Below are positions 45,356 through 57,560 of a DNA stretch of 64,000 nucleotides, piece after piece. Each line of letters begins with the position of its first letter. Position 1 is the stretch's first letter. Where the stretch lies: assembly GCF_900109605.1 (NCBI RefSeq), contig NZ_FOAM01000014.1:62001-126000 (forward strand), read 5' to 3'. The position numbers were made by a program, and so were the translations under genes. Source of the stretch: Xaviernesmea oryzae (GTDB lineage: Bacteria; Pseudomonadota; Alphaproteobacteria; Rhizobiales; Rhizobiaceae). The notes below the pieces were generated by a model. That model was not told the DNA's origin. It was given only the letters and a program-made list of their open reading frames with translations, and searched no databases.

Positions 45356-45676
45356 GGGCGCGCTGAGCAGCGTTGCACCGGGACCTTCTTTGCCTCGATG
45401 ACTGGCTTGCGATCAAGGCGGGGAGGTTGCGGCTGCAAGAAAGGTGACACGTTCGACGATGGTCTGGCAACCGGCTGATGCGGCTCAAGCATGAGACAGC
45501 CTTGTGACAATCCGCTTGACGGAAAGGCGGCACGCCCGCATCTCCTTGATGGACAGGGCCCGTGCACCTGCGCCCATGCGTGGAGGTACGCCGGACGAAG
45601 ATCGCAAGGCGTGGACTCACGACTTGCGTGTATGGGCCAGGAATAGTGCACGAATTTTGATGCAGCGAGGAGCGGA
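45356..45676. other. Intergenic region between two small genes
   Basis: 321 bases. A GTG-started frame at 45504-45695 is present but has an unlikely Arg-rich composition, so I do not call it. No RNA or operator is seen. Confidence 0.4.
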
Positions 45677-45901
45677 ATGGCGGCGCAGCACCTGATCGAA
45701 GACGAGATGCCGCCCGTTCAGCGCTGCGCTGCCCGGCTTGCCGAGCATATAGCGTCGGTTCACCAGGAAACGGGCGAGTTCGGTGTGCTCTCGATTCTCT
45801 TGAAGAATGTCGTGGTGGATGGCGTGGCGATGGGCGATTACGAGGTGATCGTCCAGCAGATCCGTCCGGCCGATGTGCTCGATCTCGACGTGATCGCCTG
45901 A
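45677..45901 (+). CDS. Small hypothetical protein
   Basis: 74 residues, acidic, with a hydrophobic middle (FGVLSILLKNVVVDGVAMGD) that is too polar to be a clear membrane helix. GAGGAGCGGA stands before the ATG, a good ribosome-binding site. No family recognised. A long frame runs antisense to it but has no family resemblance. Confidence 0.45.
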   Translation: MAAQHLIEDEMPPVQRCAARLAEHIASVHQETGEFGVLSILLKNVVVDGVAMGDYEVIVQQIRPADVLDLDVIA

Positions 45902-46177
45902 CCCGTTGCGCGAAACATCGCAGGCGGCGTGCTGGATAAAGACATTTGGCAGGAGATCTTCCAGGCCATCTGAGGCCATGAAAACAGCGCGGACGCACTA
46001 CAAACCGCGCTTGCCCCTTCTTTGCCACAGCAACTCTGAAAGCTCGGTAAACAAGCAGAGCCTCAAGCGCTATTCGTCGAAATTTTTTCCGAGCCGAAGA
46101 GGCGCGGGAACCGAAAAATCCTGGCTTCGCGGTTGCTCGGATCGCGCCTGAAATCCACCGTTTCGCTGCGCTGCATT

Positions 46178-47815
46178 ATGGCGTACACCAAGGCCATGTT
46201 TGCACCGCACACGGATTATCAGAGCCTCTACGACGGCTTTCGCTGGGCGTTGCCGTCGCGTTTCAACATGGGCGTGGCCGTGAGCGACGCCTGGGCGAAA
46301 GAGGCGCCCAAACGGGTCTGCCTGGAGCACTTCGATCCCGGGAGGCCGCCCCGGCAGATGGATTATGCGGGTTTTTCGCAAAAATCGTCCGCCCTCGCCA
46401 AGGCGCTTAAAGCCAGGGGTGTGGTGCCGGGCGACCGGGTCGCCATTCTCCTCCCACAGGGTTTCGAAACGGCGATTACCCATGCTGCGGTCTATAAGCT
46501 TGGCGCCATTGCCTTGCCGCTTGCGCTTCTCTTCGGCGCGGAAGCCATGGCCTTTCGTCTTAAGGATGCCGAGGCGCGGGTAGTTGTCACCGACCTGTTC
46601 GGCCTGAGCCGGCTTCAGGAAATCCGTTCAGGTCTGTCGACCCTCGATCTCGTGCTCGTTGCCTGCGAGGGCGCAGCGCCGGATGGCACCATCGCCTTTG
46701 CGGCCCTGACGCAGGACGATCAGGGCTTCGTGCCGCTCGACACCGGTCCCGACGATCCGGCGCTGATGATCTACACCTCCGGCACGACGGGGCCGCCCAA
46801 GGGTGCCCTGCATGGCCATCGGGTTCTGCTCGGCCATCTTCCCGGCTTTGCTTTCCACCATGCGCCGCTGCCGCAGCCCGATGACAAGCTCTGGACGCCG
46901 GCTGACTGGGCTTGGGCCGGCGGCCTGCTGAACGCGCTGATGCCGTCCCTGCTCTTCGGCATTCCCGTCGTGTCCTCGCCGGCGCAGAAGTTCGATCCGC
47001 ATATGGCGTTTCGCATTCTGGCGGAAATGAAGGTGCGCAATGCCTTCATACCGCCGACGGCGCTGCGGCTGATGCGGGCCGTTGAGGACCCGCGCAAGCT
47101 TTATGCTTTCGACCTGCGAACTGTCTCCTCCGCCGGGGAAAGCCTGGGGCGCGACACCTATGAGCACGCGAGCGCCGCGCTTGGCGTGCCGGTGGCCGAG
47201 TTCTACGGCCAGACGGAGTGCAATATGGTGCTCTCCTCTAGCGCCCATCATGGTGTCCTGAAGGCCGGGAGCATGGGCAAGGCCGTGCCTGGCCATCGGG
47301 TGGCGATCATCGATGGGCAGGGTAGGCCGTTGCCGCAGGGCAGTCCTGGCCAAGTGGCTGTTGCCCAGCCGGACCCGGTGATGTTTCTCGGCTATTGGCG
47401 CAACGATGCCGCAACCACCGCCAAATTCATCGGCGACTATATGACGACGGGCGACGAAGGTGTGATGGACGAGGAGGGCTATGTCACCTTCTTCGGGCGC
47501 GACGACGACGTCATCACGTCTTCGGGTTACCGCATCGGCCCGACCGAAATCGAGGATTGCCTGAGTGGTCATCCTGCCGTCGCACTCGTCGCCGTGGTCG
47601 GCAAGCCGGACCCGCTGCGCACGGAGATCGTCAAGGCCTTCATCGTGCTAAAGCAGGGCGCCCAGCCGAGCGAACGATTGAAGACAGAGCTTGCCACCTG
47701 GGTGAAAACGCGGCTTTCCATGCATGAATATCCGCGTGAGATCGCCTTCGTCGACAGCCTGCCGCTGACGACCTCCGGCAAAGTCATTCGCCGTGCGCTC
47801 CGTGCGCAGAGTTGA
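46178..47815 (+). CDS. AMP-binding acyl-CoA synthetase
   Basis: 545 residues of the ANL superfamily, which activate carboxylic acids to acyl-AMP and then acyl-CoA. The P-loop-like motif YTSGTTGPPKGAL is at about residues 199-211, YGQTECN near 344, MTTGDEGVMDEEGYVTFFGR near 421, and the C-terminal catalytic lysine in TTSGKVIRR. It resembles acetyl-/propionyl-type or medium-chain synthetases; the substrate is not certain. The start is uncertain (ATG at 46178 or 46196); neither has a strong ribosome-binding site. Confidence 0.86.
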   Translation: MAYTKAMFAPHTDYQSLYDGFRWALPSRFNMGVAVSDAWAKEAPKRVCLEHFDPGRPPRQMDYAGFSQKSSALAKALKARGVVPGDRVAILLPQGFETAITHAAVYKLGAIALPLALLFGAEAMAFRLKDAEARVVVTDLFGLSRLQEIRSGLSTLDLVLVACEGAAPDGTIAFAALTQDDQGFVPLDTGPDDPALMIYTSGTTGPPKGALHGHRVLLGHLPGFAFHHAPLPQPDDKLWTPADWAWAGGLLNALMPSLLFGIPVVSSPAQKFDPHMAFRILAEMKVRNAFIPPTALRLMRAVEDPRKLYAFDLRTVSSAGESLGRDTYEHASAALGVPVAEFYGQTECNMVLSSSAHHGVLKAGSMGKAVPGHRVAIIDGQGRPLPQGSPGQVAVAQPDPVMFLGYWRNDAATTAKFIGDYMTTGDEGVMDEEGYVTFFGRDDDVITSSGYRIGPTEIEDCLSGHPAVALVAVVGKPDPLRTEIVKAFIVLKQGAQPSERLKTELATWVKTRLSMHEYPREIAFVDSLPLTTSGKVIRRALRAQS

Positions 47816-47866
47816 GATAGCCGATCTTTGGATGCATCAGCCAGGCCTACAAGCGATGAAGGCGTT

Positions 47867-49135
47867 TCAGGACCGTGCAAGCGCGCGGATGCGCTCGCGC
47901 AGCAGCTTAGCGATGTTGCGCGTGTTTCGGTAAAGGTGGAGCTGGGTCGCGACCTGGCGCACGTCGCGGTCGCGGTTGGGCGAAAGGCCGATGATCAGCG
48001 TGCCCATCGGCTCCCGCTCGGCCCAGAAGCGGCTCATGATCGGATGATCGGGCACGGCGCAGCTGTCAGTGCGCTCGATGTTCGGATCGTCGAGATGCCA
48101 GCCGGTGAGCGCGGCAACCAGGAGCTTGCCGGGGGAAAAGCGGGCATAGGCCTCGTTATAAGCGGTCTTCCAAGTATAGGCGTCGCCGCCCATCAGGAAG
48201 ACGATCATCGAAGCGATGGCCGTGCCGTTTAGATCCAGCGTGTGGATGCGCACGGCATCGGCTTCGGCCAGATTGCTGACCGCCTCGCGTGCGAATGCTG
48301 CGCGAAGCCGGTCGCTGAGCAAGGCGGAGCGGGACTGGCCTTTCCAGCCGGAGGCTTCCAGCGTGAGGAATTCCTCCATGCGCTGGCGCACCTCGGCCGG
48401 CTGCCGCGCAACGTGATGGGCAAGCCGTCCCTTTTCCTTCAGCCGCGCGCCCTGCCGTTTGAGTTCGCGCAGATGGCCAGCGCTGACGACGCGCCGAAGA
48501 TAGGTTTGGCCATCCTCCCGGCTGTTCAGCATCGGCCGCATAGCTTCGTCCGCAACGGTCAAGGGCAGGTTACGGGCCAGGGCGACCGCGCGCGCCGTCT
48601 GGCCGAAGGCACCCGTCAGCCGGATCTCGGGCATAACCAGGATGCCGGGCAGGCCCGTCGCCGGATCGGCCAGTGCCTCCAGCAGATTGTCGATGGTTTC
48701 GCCGGCATCCTCCCGGTCGAGCAGCGGCACGCCAAGCGGCGCATAGGGATTGGCCCAGGAGCGCAGGATCGACGGGCCGATGCCGAAGCCCGGTCTTTCC
48801 ACACGAAACGGCATGAGGAATCGCAGGCGGCTGCGCCCCTCGGATTCGTCGCGCAGAATGGCCAGCCGCACGTCCCGGTCGTCCAGCCTTGGCATGGCCG
48901 GTGCGAGAAACCGGGCGCTGAAGAAGATGTTGGACTCGATTGCCCGATTGGAGAGAAAATCGAGCTCGGTCTGAAGCGCATAGCCTGCCTGCGCCGTATA
49001 AACACTGAACGCCCGGCCGGGCCGCCCGACTGGGCGATGCAGTGTCCGGGGTGCCACGCCTCTCGATGTCGCGGCCGGATCGAGCGCGCCAAGCGCCCGC
49101 CTGTCGGCATCGCTGGGAACATGAGAGGCATTCAT
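47867..49135 (-). CDS. GNAT family N-acetyltransferase (BioF2-like / FemAB-like)
   Basis: 422 residues. The C-terminal half has the Acetyltransf_6 (BioF2-like) pattern, with LKRQGARLKEKGRLAHHV, LEASGWKGQSRSALLSD and a segment FLMGGDAYTWKTAYNEAYAR that fits a double-GNAT fold. The N-terminal half is a degenerate copy with LMPFRVERPGFGIGP. Related proteins act in exopolysaccharide or cell-envelope modification; the substrate is unknown. Convergent with the acyl-CoA synthetase gene. Confidence 0.8.
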   Translation of the reverse strand: MNASHVPSDADRRALGALDPAATSRGVAPRTLHRPVGRPGRAFSVYTAQAGYALQTELDFLSNRAIESNIFFSARFLAPAMPRLDDRDVRLAILRDESEGRSRLRFLMPFRVERPGFGIGPSILRSWANPYAPLGVPLLDREDAGETIDNLLEALADPATGLPGILVMPEIRLTGAFGQTARAVALARNLPLTVADEAMRPMLNSREDGQTYLRRVVSAGHLRELKRQGARLKEKGRLAHHVARQPAEVRQRMEEFLTLEASGWKGQSRSALLSDRLRAAFAREAVSNLAEADAVRIHTLDLNGTAIASMIVFLMGGDAYTWKTAYNEAYARFSPGKLLVAALTGWHLDDPNIERTDSCAVPDHPIMSRFWAEREPMGTLIIGLSPNRDRDVRQVATQLHLYRNTRNIAKLLRERIRALARS

Positions 49136-49330
49136 GATCGCGTCACCTCGAACGGAAGGGTTGGGGCTTCGCCGGATATGCGGGCTTGAGAACTGTCAAC
49201 GCGCAGTGCGAGCCGGGAGCCCAGACGCGCTGCACAAGGTCTTCACTTTTCACAGATCGGTCTTAACAAAGCGTTCTGCCGCAGATGCGAAATGTGCTGG
49301 AAATTCACCTTGCGATTGCGTGAAGGCATG

Positions 49331-49363
49331 AAAAAGGCCGGCGAGGAGTAAGCCCCACCGGCC
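49331..49363 (-). terminator. secA terminator
   Basis: GGCCGG and CCGGCC arms with further interior pairing (GGGG / CTCC-type). On the minus strand the hairpin ends in TTTTTC, 28 bases after the secA stop. Confidence 0.75.
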
Positions 49364-49391
49364 ATCGATCATCACCGGTATGCGAGGCCGA

Positions 49392-52100
<2,709 letters not shown>

Positions 52101-52347
52101 CACTGGTCCTTTCGTTCATAGTCGTGCGGCGGATCAGGCGCGGGCCTAAGCGGCACAAGAAAAAGCGCTGAAACGCCCGGAATGTCTTCTGGACGCGAGG
52201 TTGCGTGACAGATAAGAGGGGGGTCGAATGATGTCAACGGGACTTGCCGCGCCCCAAGGCTACACATCGGCCACAATCTGATGCTCCCAAGGCGCGACCG
52301 AAGCGCCGCGTAGCGTGGCGCACGGGATCCCATGGAAAGGGTATAGG

Positions 52348-53217
52348 ATGTCGAAACTGAAGTTGCTCGCCACCGTGGCCTTCGTTGCCCTGATGACGGC
52401 GAACGGCGCGGCCGTGGCTCAAGATGCCGCGGCGGATCCGGTGGTGGCCAAGGTCGGCGACGCGGAAATCCACAAGTCCGAGCTGGACCTTGCGGTCAAT
52501 TCGCTCGACCCGCAGCTTGCCCAGTTGCCCGATGAGCAGAAGCAGGCAGCCGCGCTCTCCGGCCTGATCGATGTGAAGCTGCTGGCCAAGGACGCAGACA
52601 AGGAAGGGCTCGCCAATGACGAAGCCTTCAAGAAGCGCATGGCCTATCTGACCGAGCGCGAGCTCCACAATGCCTACTTCAAGAAGCATGTGGTCGATGC
52701 CGTGACCGACGAGGAGGTCAAGGCGCGCTATGAAAAGGAAGTCTCCGCGATCAAGCCGCAGGAAGAGGTCAAGGCCCGCCATATCCTGCTGAAGACCGAG
52801 GACGAAGCCAAGGCCGTCATCAAGGAGCTGGATGCCGGCAAGGATTTCGCTACGCTCGCCAAGGAAAAGTCCACCGATCCGAACAAGGACGACGGCGGCG
52901 ATCTCGGCTATTTCACCAAGGACCGCATGGTGCCGGAATTCTCCGAGGCCGCCTTTGCGCTCGACAAGGGCAAATATACCAAGGAACCGGTGAAGTCGCA
53001 GTTCGGCTATCACGTCATCCTCGTCGAGGATAAGCGCATGCAGCCGCCGCCGCCGCTCGAACAGGTGGCGCCGCAGGTCAAGCAGCTGGTGATGCGCGAC
53101 AAGTATCTGGCGCTGCTCGAAAGTGCCAAGACCCAGGCCGGTGTCGAGATTGCCGATCCCGCGCTGAAGAAGGCCTATGACGAGGCCAACAAGGCCGAGG
53201 CCGAAGGCCAGAATTGA
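52348..53217 (+). CDS. Peptidyl-prolyl cis-trans isomerase (parvulin, PpiC/SurA-like)
   Basis: 289 residues. A signal peptide (LKLLATVAFVALMTANGAAVAQ) sends it to the periplasm. A SurA_N-type chaperone region (about 30-120) precedes the PpiC domain (about 140-235) with VKARHILLKTEDEAK, GGDLGYFTKDRMVPEFSEAA and FGYHVILVEDKR. It assists folding of secreted and outer-membrane proteins; the divergent secA upstream fits that role. The ATG at 52348 is chosen over a longer frame. A terminator follows. Confidence 0.9.
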   Translation: MSKLKLLATVAFVALMTANGAAVAQDAAADPVVAKVGDAEIHKSELDLAVNSLDPQLAQLPDEQKQAAALSGLIDVKLLAKDADKEGLANDEAFKKRMAYLTERELHNAYFKKHVVDAVTDEEVKARYEKEVSAIKPQEEVKARHILLKTEDEAKAVIKELDAGKDFATLAKEKSTDPNKDDGGDLGYFTKDRMVPEFSEAAFALDKGKYTKEPVKSQFGYHVILVEDKRMQPPPPLEQVAPQVKQLVMRDKYLALLESAKTQAGVEIADPALKKAYDEANKAEAEGQN

Positions 53218-53287
53218 CCGTGTGAGCCGCGCCGGCTGCCGCTGGCGCTGTCGTCAGATCGTCGTCTTGGCGTGATTGAGTTTTTCT

Positions 53288-53311
53288 CCCGGAGGCGTCC
53301 GCGCCTTCGGG
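53288..53311 (+). terminator. Terminator after the parvulin gene
   Basis: CCCGGAGGCG pairs with CGCCTTCGGG (one G-T pair) around a four-base loop, followed by ATTTTCAT. Confidence 0.65.
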
Positions 53312-53405
53312 ATTTTCATATGGCCTGATGCCGGGCCGGTTTCGTCGTCCCGGTCTTTGCCGTCTGTTTCCGCCTTCCATGTCCTTCCTTTTGCAGGGTG
53401 TGCCC

Positions 53406-54647
53406 ATGTCGACTTCCGTTTCCCCGCTTGCGCCGAAGACCTTCGCCACCTTGCCGCCGCTGCGCGGCGTGCGCATGGCCACTGCCGAAGCCGGCATCAA
53501 GTACAAGAACCGGACCGACGTGCTGATGATGGTGTTCGATGGACCGGCCGCCGCAGCCGGCGTCTTCACCCGCTCGCGCTGCTCCTCTGCCCCCGTCGAT
53601 TTCTGCCGGCGCAATCTGGCCGGCGGCGTGGCGCGGGCCGTCGTCGTCAATTCCGGCAATGCCAATGCTTTTACCGGCAGGAAGGGCCGCGCGGCGACCG
53701 AATTGACCGCCAGCTCCGCCGCCGCTGCCGTGGGCTGCGCCGAGAGCGAGGTCTTCCTCGCCTCCACCGGCGTGATCGGCGAGCCGCTCGACGCGACGAA
53801 ATTTTCCGGCGTCCTGTCCGACATGAACCTGCGCGCGACCGAGGATTTCTGGTTCGAAGCCGCCAAAGCGATCATGACCACGGACACCTATCCAAAGGTC
53901 GCCACCCGCACCGCCGAGATCGCTGGCGTGACCGTGACGATCAACGGCATTGCCAAGGGCGCCGGCATGATCGCGCCCGACATGGCCACCATGCTGTCCT
54001 TCGTCGTCACCGATGCCGCGCTCTCCGCGCCGGTCCTGCAGGAACTCCTGTCAAAGGGTGTCGGCCCGAGCTTCAATTCGGTGACCGTCGACAGCGACAC
54101 CTCCACCTCCGACACGCTGATGCTGTTTGCCACCGGTGCCGCAGAGGCCGATGGCCAGGCGCCGATCACCGATGTGGCCAATGAGGCGCTGGATGGCTTC
54201 CGCCTCGCGCTGAACGACCTTCTGAAGGATCTGGCGCTGCAGGTGGTGCGCGACGGAGAAGGCGCGCGCAAGATGGTGGCGGTCACCGTCGAAGGCGCGG
54301 AGAGCGATGCCGCCGCCAAGCGCGTGGCGCTGTCGATCGCCAATTCGCCTCTGGTCAAGACCGCAGTTGCTGGCGAGGACGCCAATTGGGGCCGTGTCGT
54401 CATGGCCGTCGGCAAATCCGGCGAGGTGGCCGACCGCGACCGGCTGGAGATCTGGTTCGGCGATGTCCGCGTCGCGGTCGATGGCGAGCGCGATCCCGAT
54501 TATTCCGAAGCGGATGCCTCCGCCGTCATGAAGCAGCAGGACATCGCCGTCCGCGTCAACCTCAATCTCGGCTCCGGTCACGCGACGGTCTATACCTGCG
54601 ACCTCACCAAGGAATATGTCGAGATCAACGGCGACTATCGGAGCTGA
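53406..54647 (+). CDS. argJ: Glutamate N-acetyltransferase / amino-acid acetyltransferase
   Basis: 413 residues. ArgJ recycles acetyl from N-acetylornithine to glutamate in arginine synthesis. It is made as a precursor that cleaves itself; the nucleophile T195 is in [29 protein letters not shown] (about 82-94) and the [17 protein letters not shown] segment bind substrate. The ATG at 53406 follows an AGGG-type site and removes a non-conserved extension. The GNAT and mutT genes follow closely, as in many rhizobia. Confidence 0.95.
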   Translation: MSTSVSPLAPKTFATLPPLRGVRMATAEAGIKYKNRTDVLMMVFDGPAAAAGVFTRSRCSSAPVDFCRRNLAGGVARAVVVNSGNANAFTGRKGRAATELTASSAAAAVGCAESEVFLASTGVIGEPLDATKFSGVLSDMNLRATEDFWFEAAKAIMTTDTYPKVATRTAEIAGVTVTINGIAKGAGMIAPDMATMLSFVVTDAALSAPVLQELLSKGVGPSFNSVTVDSDTSTSDTLMLFATGAAEADGQAPITDVANEALDGFRLALNDLLKDLALQVVRDGEGARKMVAVTVEGAESDAAAKRVALSIANSPLVKTAVAGEDANWGRVVMAVGKSGEVADRDRLEIWFGDVRVAVDGERDPDYSEADASAVMKQQDIAVRVNLNLGSGHATVYTCDLTKEYVEINGDYRS

Positions 54648-54656
54648 TGGCCGGTC

Positions 54657-55430
54657 ATGCGGGATGCGACGACGGCCAGCGTGCTGGCAAGCGTGCGGCG
54701 GCTGGAAGCAGTCGGCTTCCGGGCCTGGCCGGCGGAGCAGGCGATCTATGACGGCAGCTGGCTGATCCGGCTCACTAGAGCGCATCCTTCCAAGCGGCTG
54801 AACAGCCTCAATCCGCTCGACCCCGGCGACCGGCGCGACATTGCCGGCCGGCTGAAGGCGGCAGGCAAGCGCTTCGCCGCAGCCGGACGGCCTCTGACCA
54901 TCCGGATGACGCCGCTTGCGCCGCCGGAACTGCTCGACCATCTTCACGGGGAAGGCTTTGAGCGGTTCGACGAATCGATCGTGATGAGCGCCGATCTCTC
55001 CCAGGGCGCCGGCGAGGGGCTGGATCAACTGCCTTTGCGCGACATCAACCGCTTCATCGATGCCCGGCTGGCGATTTCGGGCGAGCCGGAAAGCCTGCGT
55101 GCCGGGCTGTGTTCGATCCTGGCCGCCATCAAGCCGGAGACCGGCCTTTTCCTGCTGCAATCCGCAGACCGGCCGTCTGCCGTGGCGCTGGCGGTGCTGG
55201 ACGGCGAACTGATCGGCCTGGAACAGGTGGCCGTTGCCGAGGCCGAGCGGGGCCAGGGGCTCGGCAAGGCCGTGGTCCAGTCGGCGCTGCGCTGGGGACA
55301 TCTGCATGGGGCACGCATGGCCTGGCTGGCCGTAGGTGCGGCGAATGCCCCGGCGCTGGCGCTCTATCGCAAGCTCGGCTTTTCCGAGGTCTATCGCTAT
55401 GCCTATTTCAGGGAAAGAAACGAGGCATGA
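54657..55430 (+). CDS. GNAT family N-acetyltransferase
   Basis: 257 residues. The N-terminal half begins TTASVLASVRRLEAVGFRAW; the C-terminal GNAT domain has the acetyl-CoA loop AVAEAERGQGLGKAVVQSAL (about 195-214) and ALALYRKLGFSEVYRYAYF near the end. Substrate unknown. It starts nine bases after argJ and overlaps mutT by four bases (ATGA), so the three genes are transcribed and partly translated together. Confidence 0.86.
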   Translation: MRDATTASVLASVRRLEAVGFRAWPAEQAIYDGSWLIRLTRAHPSKRLNSLNPLDPGDRRDIAGRLKAAGKRFAAAGRPLTIRMTPLAPPELLDHLHGEGFERFDESIVMSADLSQGAGEGLDQLPLRDINRFIDARLAISGEPESLRAGLCSILAAIKPETGLFLLQSADRPSAVALAVLDGELIGLEQVAVAEAERGQGLGKAVVQSALRWGHLHGARMAWLAVGAANAPALALYRKLGFSEVYRYAYFRERNEA

Positions 55431-55840
55431 GCGCCGCGCCCCGTCGACTGCTCCTCGTGTCCGCCTGCGCGCTCGTCGATGCCGATCGCCGCATTCTTCT
55501 GGCCCAGCGCCCACAGGGAAAATCCATGGCCGGTCTCTGGGAGTTTCCCGGCGGCAAGGTGGAGGCGGGCGAAACGCCGGAGGAGACGCTGGTGCGCGAA
55601 CTGGACGAGGAGCTGGGCATCCGCACCAAGGTTGCCTGTCTTGCGCCCCTGACCTTCGCCAGCCATGCCTATCCCGAGTTCCACCTGCTGATGCCGGTCT
55701 TCGTCTGCCGCCGCTATGAGGGCGTGCCGCAGGGGCGGGAGGGTCAGGCACTAAAGTGGGTGCGGGCCGCCGCCCTGCGCGATTATCCCATGCCCCCGGC
55801 CGACGAGCCGCTGATTCCCATCCTTCAGGATCTTCTGTGA
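55427..55840 (+). CDS. mutT: 8-oxo-dGTP diphosphatase (MutT, Nudix)
   Basis: 137 residues. MutT hydrolyses 8-oxo-dGTP to prevent A:T to C:G transversions. The Nudix box is complete at residues 43-65 (GKVEAGETPEET then RELDEELG). LWEFPGGKVE and the C-terminal ALKWVRAAALRDYPMPPAD fit the MutT subfamily. The ATGA overlap with the upstream GNAT gene fixes the start. A short hairpin follows the stop. Confidence 0.94.
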   Translation: MSAAPRRLLLVSACALVDADRRILLAQRPQGKSMAGLWEFPGGKVEAGETPEETLVRELDEELGIRTKVACLAPLTFASHAYPEFHLLMPVFVCRRYEGVPQGREGQALKWVRAAALRDYPMPPADEPLIPILQDLL

Positions 55841-56159
55841 CGTCCAGCCGCCCTTTTCTGGCGGCTTCACGGTCTCTCCTGTGGAGAGGTCTTCACGCTG
55901 GCGTGAAAGCGCCTGCCATGGGCGTGCTTACCACAGAGTTGCGGTCCTTCGTTAATCGAACGTTTATCTCCCTTAAGGCAAATTCGCTGTTAAGGAGAAT
56001 CGGCTGTCCCATCGTGGCACCGGCTCTCCACGAGGCCGCAGGGCATGTCGTCGTCTTTCCGGAAGATGGCTGCTCGAAGCGTCCCGTTTGCGTGCAGGGA
56101 AATGAAGCGATTGACGGCATGAGCAGGGCCGTCATGCGTTCGCAGCGATGAGGCAAGCG
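55841..56159. other. Intergenic region after mutT
   Basis: 319 bases. It contains a short hairpin at 55846-55866 and AT-richer sequence near 55950-55995 with several TTAA elements (one TTAA-N7-TTTA, one base short of a CtrA full site). No gene is seen. Confidence 0.45.
55846..55866 (+). terminator. Hairpin after mutT
   Basis: Perfect 7-bp stem (AGCCGCC / GGCGGCT) around CTTTTCT, five bases past the stop. The T run after it is short, so it may only be a weak terminator. Confidence 0.4.
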
Positions 56160-56480
56160 ATGGCTGACGATGACTTTTGGACCACCGTTCAGGACAAGGA
56201 CCTGGCACCTGTGCCTTACAGGCGGACAGGCGTGCTCAATCTATCGCTTCTTTTTGGCACGGCCGTCATCGCGCTGACGCTGATCCTCACGCCGATGCTG
56301 GCAGGCAAGAAGACACCGAGCGTTCTGGCCAACGCGCCGATCGATTATGACGGCGTCGTCACCGGATCGATCCCCAAGGATGGCGCCGAGAAGCGCTATA
56401 CCGTGCGCCGGAGTGTGGTGCAGCCAATCCCCGGCGCTGTCTGCATCATCGATGCCAATGGGCCGTCGAGCGGCTGCTGA
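56160..56480 (+). CDS. Single-pass membrane protein of unknown function
   Basis: 106 residues. An acidic N-terminus (MADDDFWTTVQDKDLAPVPY) precedes one hydrophobic helix (about 26-48, NLSLLFGTAVIALTLILTPM) and a C-terminal domain ending in VCIIDANGPSSGC with two cysteines. No family recognised. GAGG six bases before the ATG at 56160 supports the start over one four codons upstream. Convergent with the methyltransferase gene, 33 bases apart. Confidence 0.65.
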   Translation: MADDDFWTTVQDKDLAPVPYRRTGVLNLSLLFGTAVIALTLILTPMLAGKKTPSVLANAPIDYDGVVTGSIPKDGAEKRYTVRRSVVQPIPGAVCIIDANGPSSGC

Positions 56481-56513
56481 GGTCGCTTCGACTGCCGGTT
56501 TCTAGCAAAGTCT

Positions 56514-57374
56514 CTAGCTGTCCTTGACCTTCAGCGCGTCGGCAAGCCGCATCTTGGCCGAGCCGGGCTTCAAGGGTTGCTGCTGGCTTTCATGCGGCGC
56601 CCAGCCCGAGACATAGATGATGGTGAAGGTCGCGCGGATGCGGCCATCGGGATCGCTGAAGCGCGTGGCATAGAGCTCGGCCGCGCGCATCAGCACCTTG
56701 CGCGGCAGGGGCGTCCGGCTGCGCCCCAGCAGCGGATTGGCCATGCCCATGGCGCGCAAATCCCGCGCCAGCGCGAACAGCGAATCATAGCGTACCGTGT
56801 AGCTGTCCGAATCGACCACCGGCAGGGCATAGCCGGCCCTTTGAAGAAGCCCGCCGACCTCGCGCACATCGACGAAAGGAATGACGCGCGGGCTGGCGCC
56901 GCCGGTGATTTCGCTTTCCGCCGCCAGCATCACCTCGCGCAATTCCTGCAAGGTTCCGGCACCGGGAATGGCGGCCAGGAACAGCCCGTCCGGCGCCAGC
57001 GCCCGGCGCACCTGGATGAAGACGCCGGGCGTATCGTTGGTCAGGTGCAGGGAGAGCGGCGAGACAACAAGATTGGCAGAGCCCGGCGCCAGCGGCACGT
57101 GCTCCAGCGGAGCCGCGATCATCTCGGGCTGGTCGGCAACGGTTTCGACACGGGTGACATGGCCGATCTTGCCGGTTTGCATCAGCCGCTCGGCCACCTG
57201 TCCGGTATAGCCATGCAATTCCACGGCCTCGTCGAAGTGCCGCTCGATCACTGCGAGACGGTCGGCCAGCTCGTCGGCCGCGATCTGCAGGAGAAAGGCG
57301 GCGGACCGATCGCCCGATTTCAGTGCGCGTGCGCGGTGGGCTTCCACAAGGGACTGGTCAAATAAGAGTTCCAC
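56514..57374 (-). CDS. SAM-dependent methyltransferase (NDUFAF5/BioC-like)
   Basis: 286 residues from a GTG start. After VELLFDQSLVEAHRARALK at the N-terminus comes a methyltransferase with a degenerate SAM site, then LVVSPLSLHLTNDTPGVFIQ (about 100-120), APDGLFLAAIPGAGTLQEL, and IPFVDVREVGGLLQRAGYALP. This fits the NDUFAF5-like branch, hydroxylase/methyltransferase assembly factors for respiratory complex I, but BioC-like function cannot be excluded. An alternative ATG at 57443 adds 23 residues. Divergent from comF. Confidence 0.8.
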   Translation of the reverse strand: MELLFDQSLVEAHRARALKSGDRSAAFLLQIAADELADRLAVIERHFDEAVELHGYTGQVAERLMQTGKIGHVTRVETVADQPEMIAAPLEHVPLAPGSANLVVSPLSLHLTNDTPGVFIQVRRALAPDGLFLAAIPGAGTLQELREVMLAAESEITGGASPRVIPFVDVREVGGLLQRAGYALPVVDSDSYTVRYDSLFALARDLRAMGMANPLLGRSRTPLPRKVLMRAAELYATRFSDPDGRIRATFTIIYVSGWAPHESQQQPLKPGSAKMRLADALKVKDS

Positions 57375-57560
57375 GATAGACTGCCTTTGCACAATTGAAA
57401 CCCGCGGCCTGATGGCGGCGCCATTGTCTGCGGGATATCCCATCGAAATGGGGCCTCATCGGAGAGAGCGCCAGGACCGCGCTCGACAGGCGCAGGATGG
57501 CACGATGCTTTCCTGCACGTCTTCAGCGGTCTTGCCGCTCGAAGCGGTAAAGTCAACGCA

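Noticed and set aside
45504-45695. A 63-codon frame started by GTG
   Set aside because: Very Arg-rich, no clear ribosome-binding site, and it overlaps the better supported small gene at 45677.
45072-46028. A 318-codon minus-strand frame across the small-gene region
   Set aside because: Composition is Arg/Ser/Pro-rich without any domain; small genes with good ribosome-binding sites lie on the other strand.
52209-52237. Possible secA promoter, TTGACA with a weak -10 on the minus strand
   Set aside because: The -35 is perfect but no -10 at 16-18 bases matches more than three of six positions.
55957-55971. TTAA-N7-TTTA, near a CtrA site, upstream of the 106-residue protein gene
   Set aside because: One mismatch in the second half and about 190 bases from the start; not strong enough to call.
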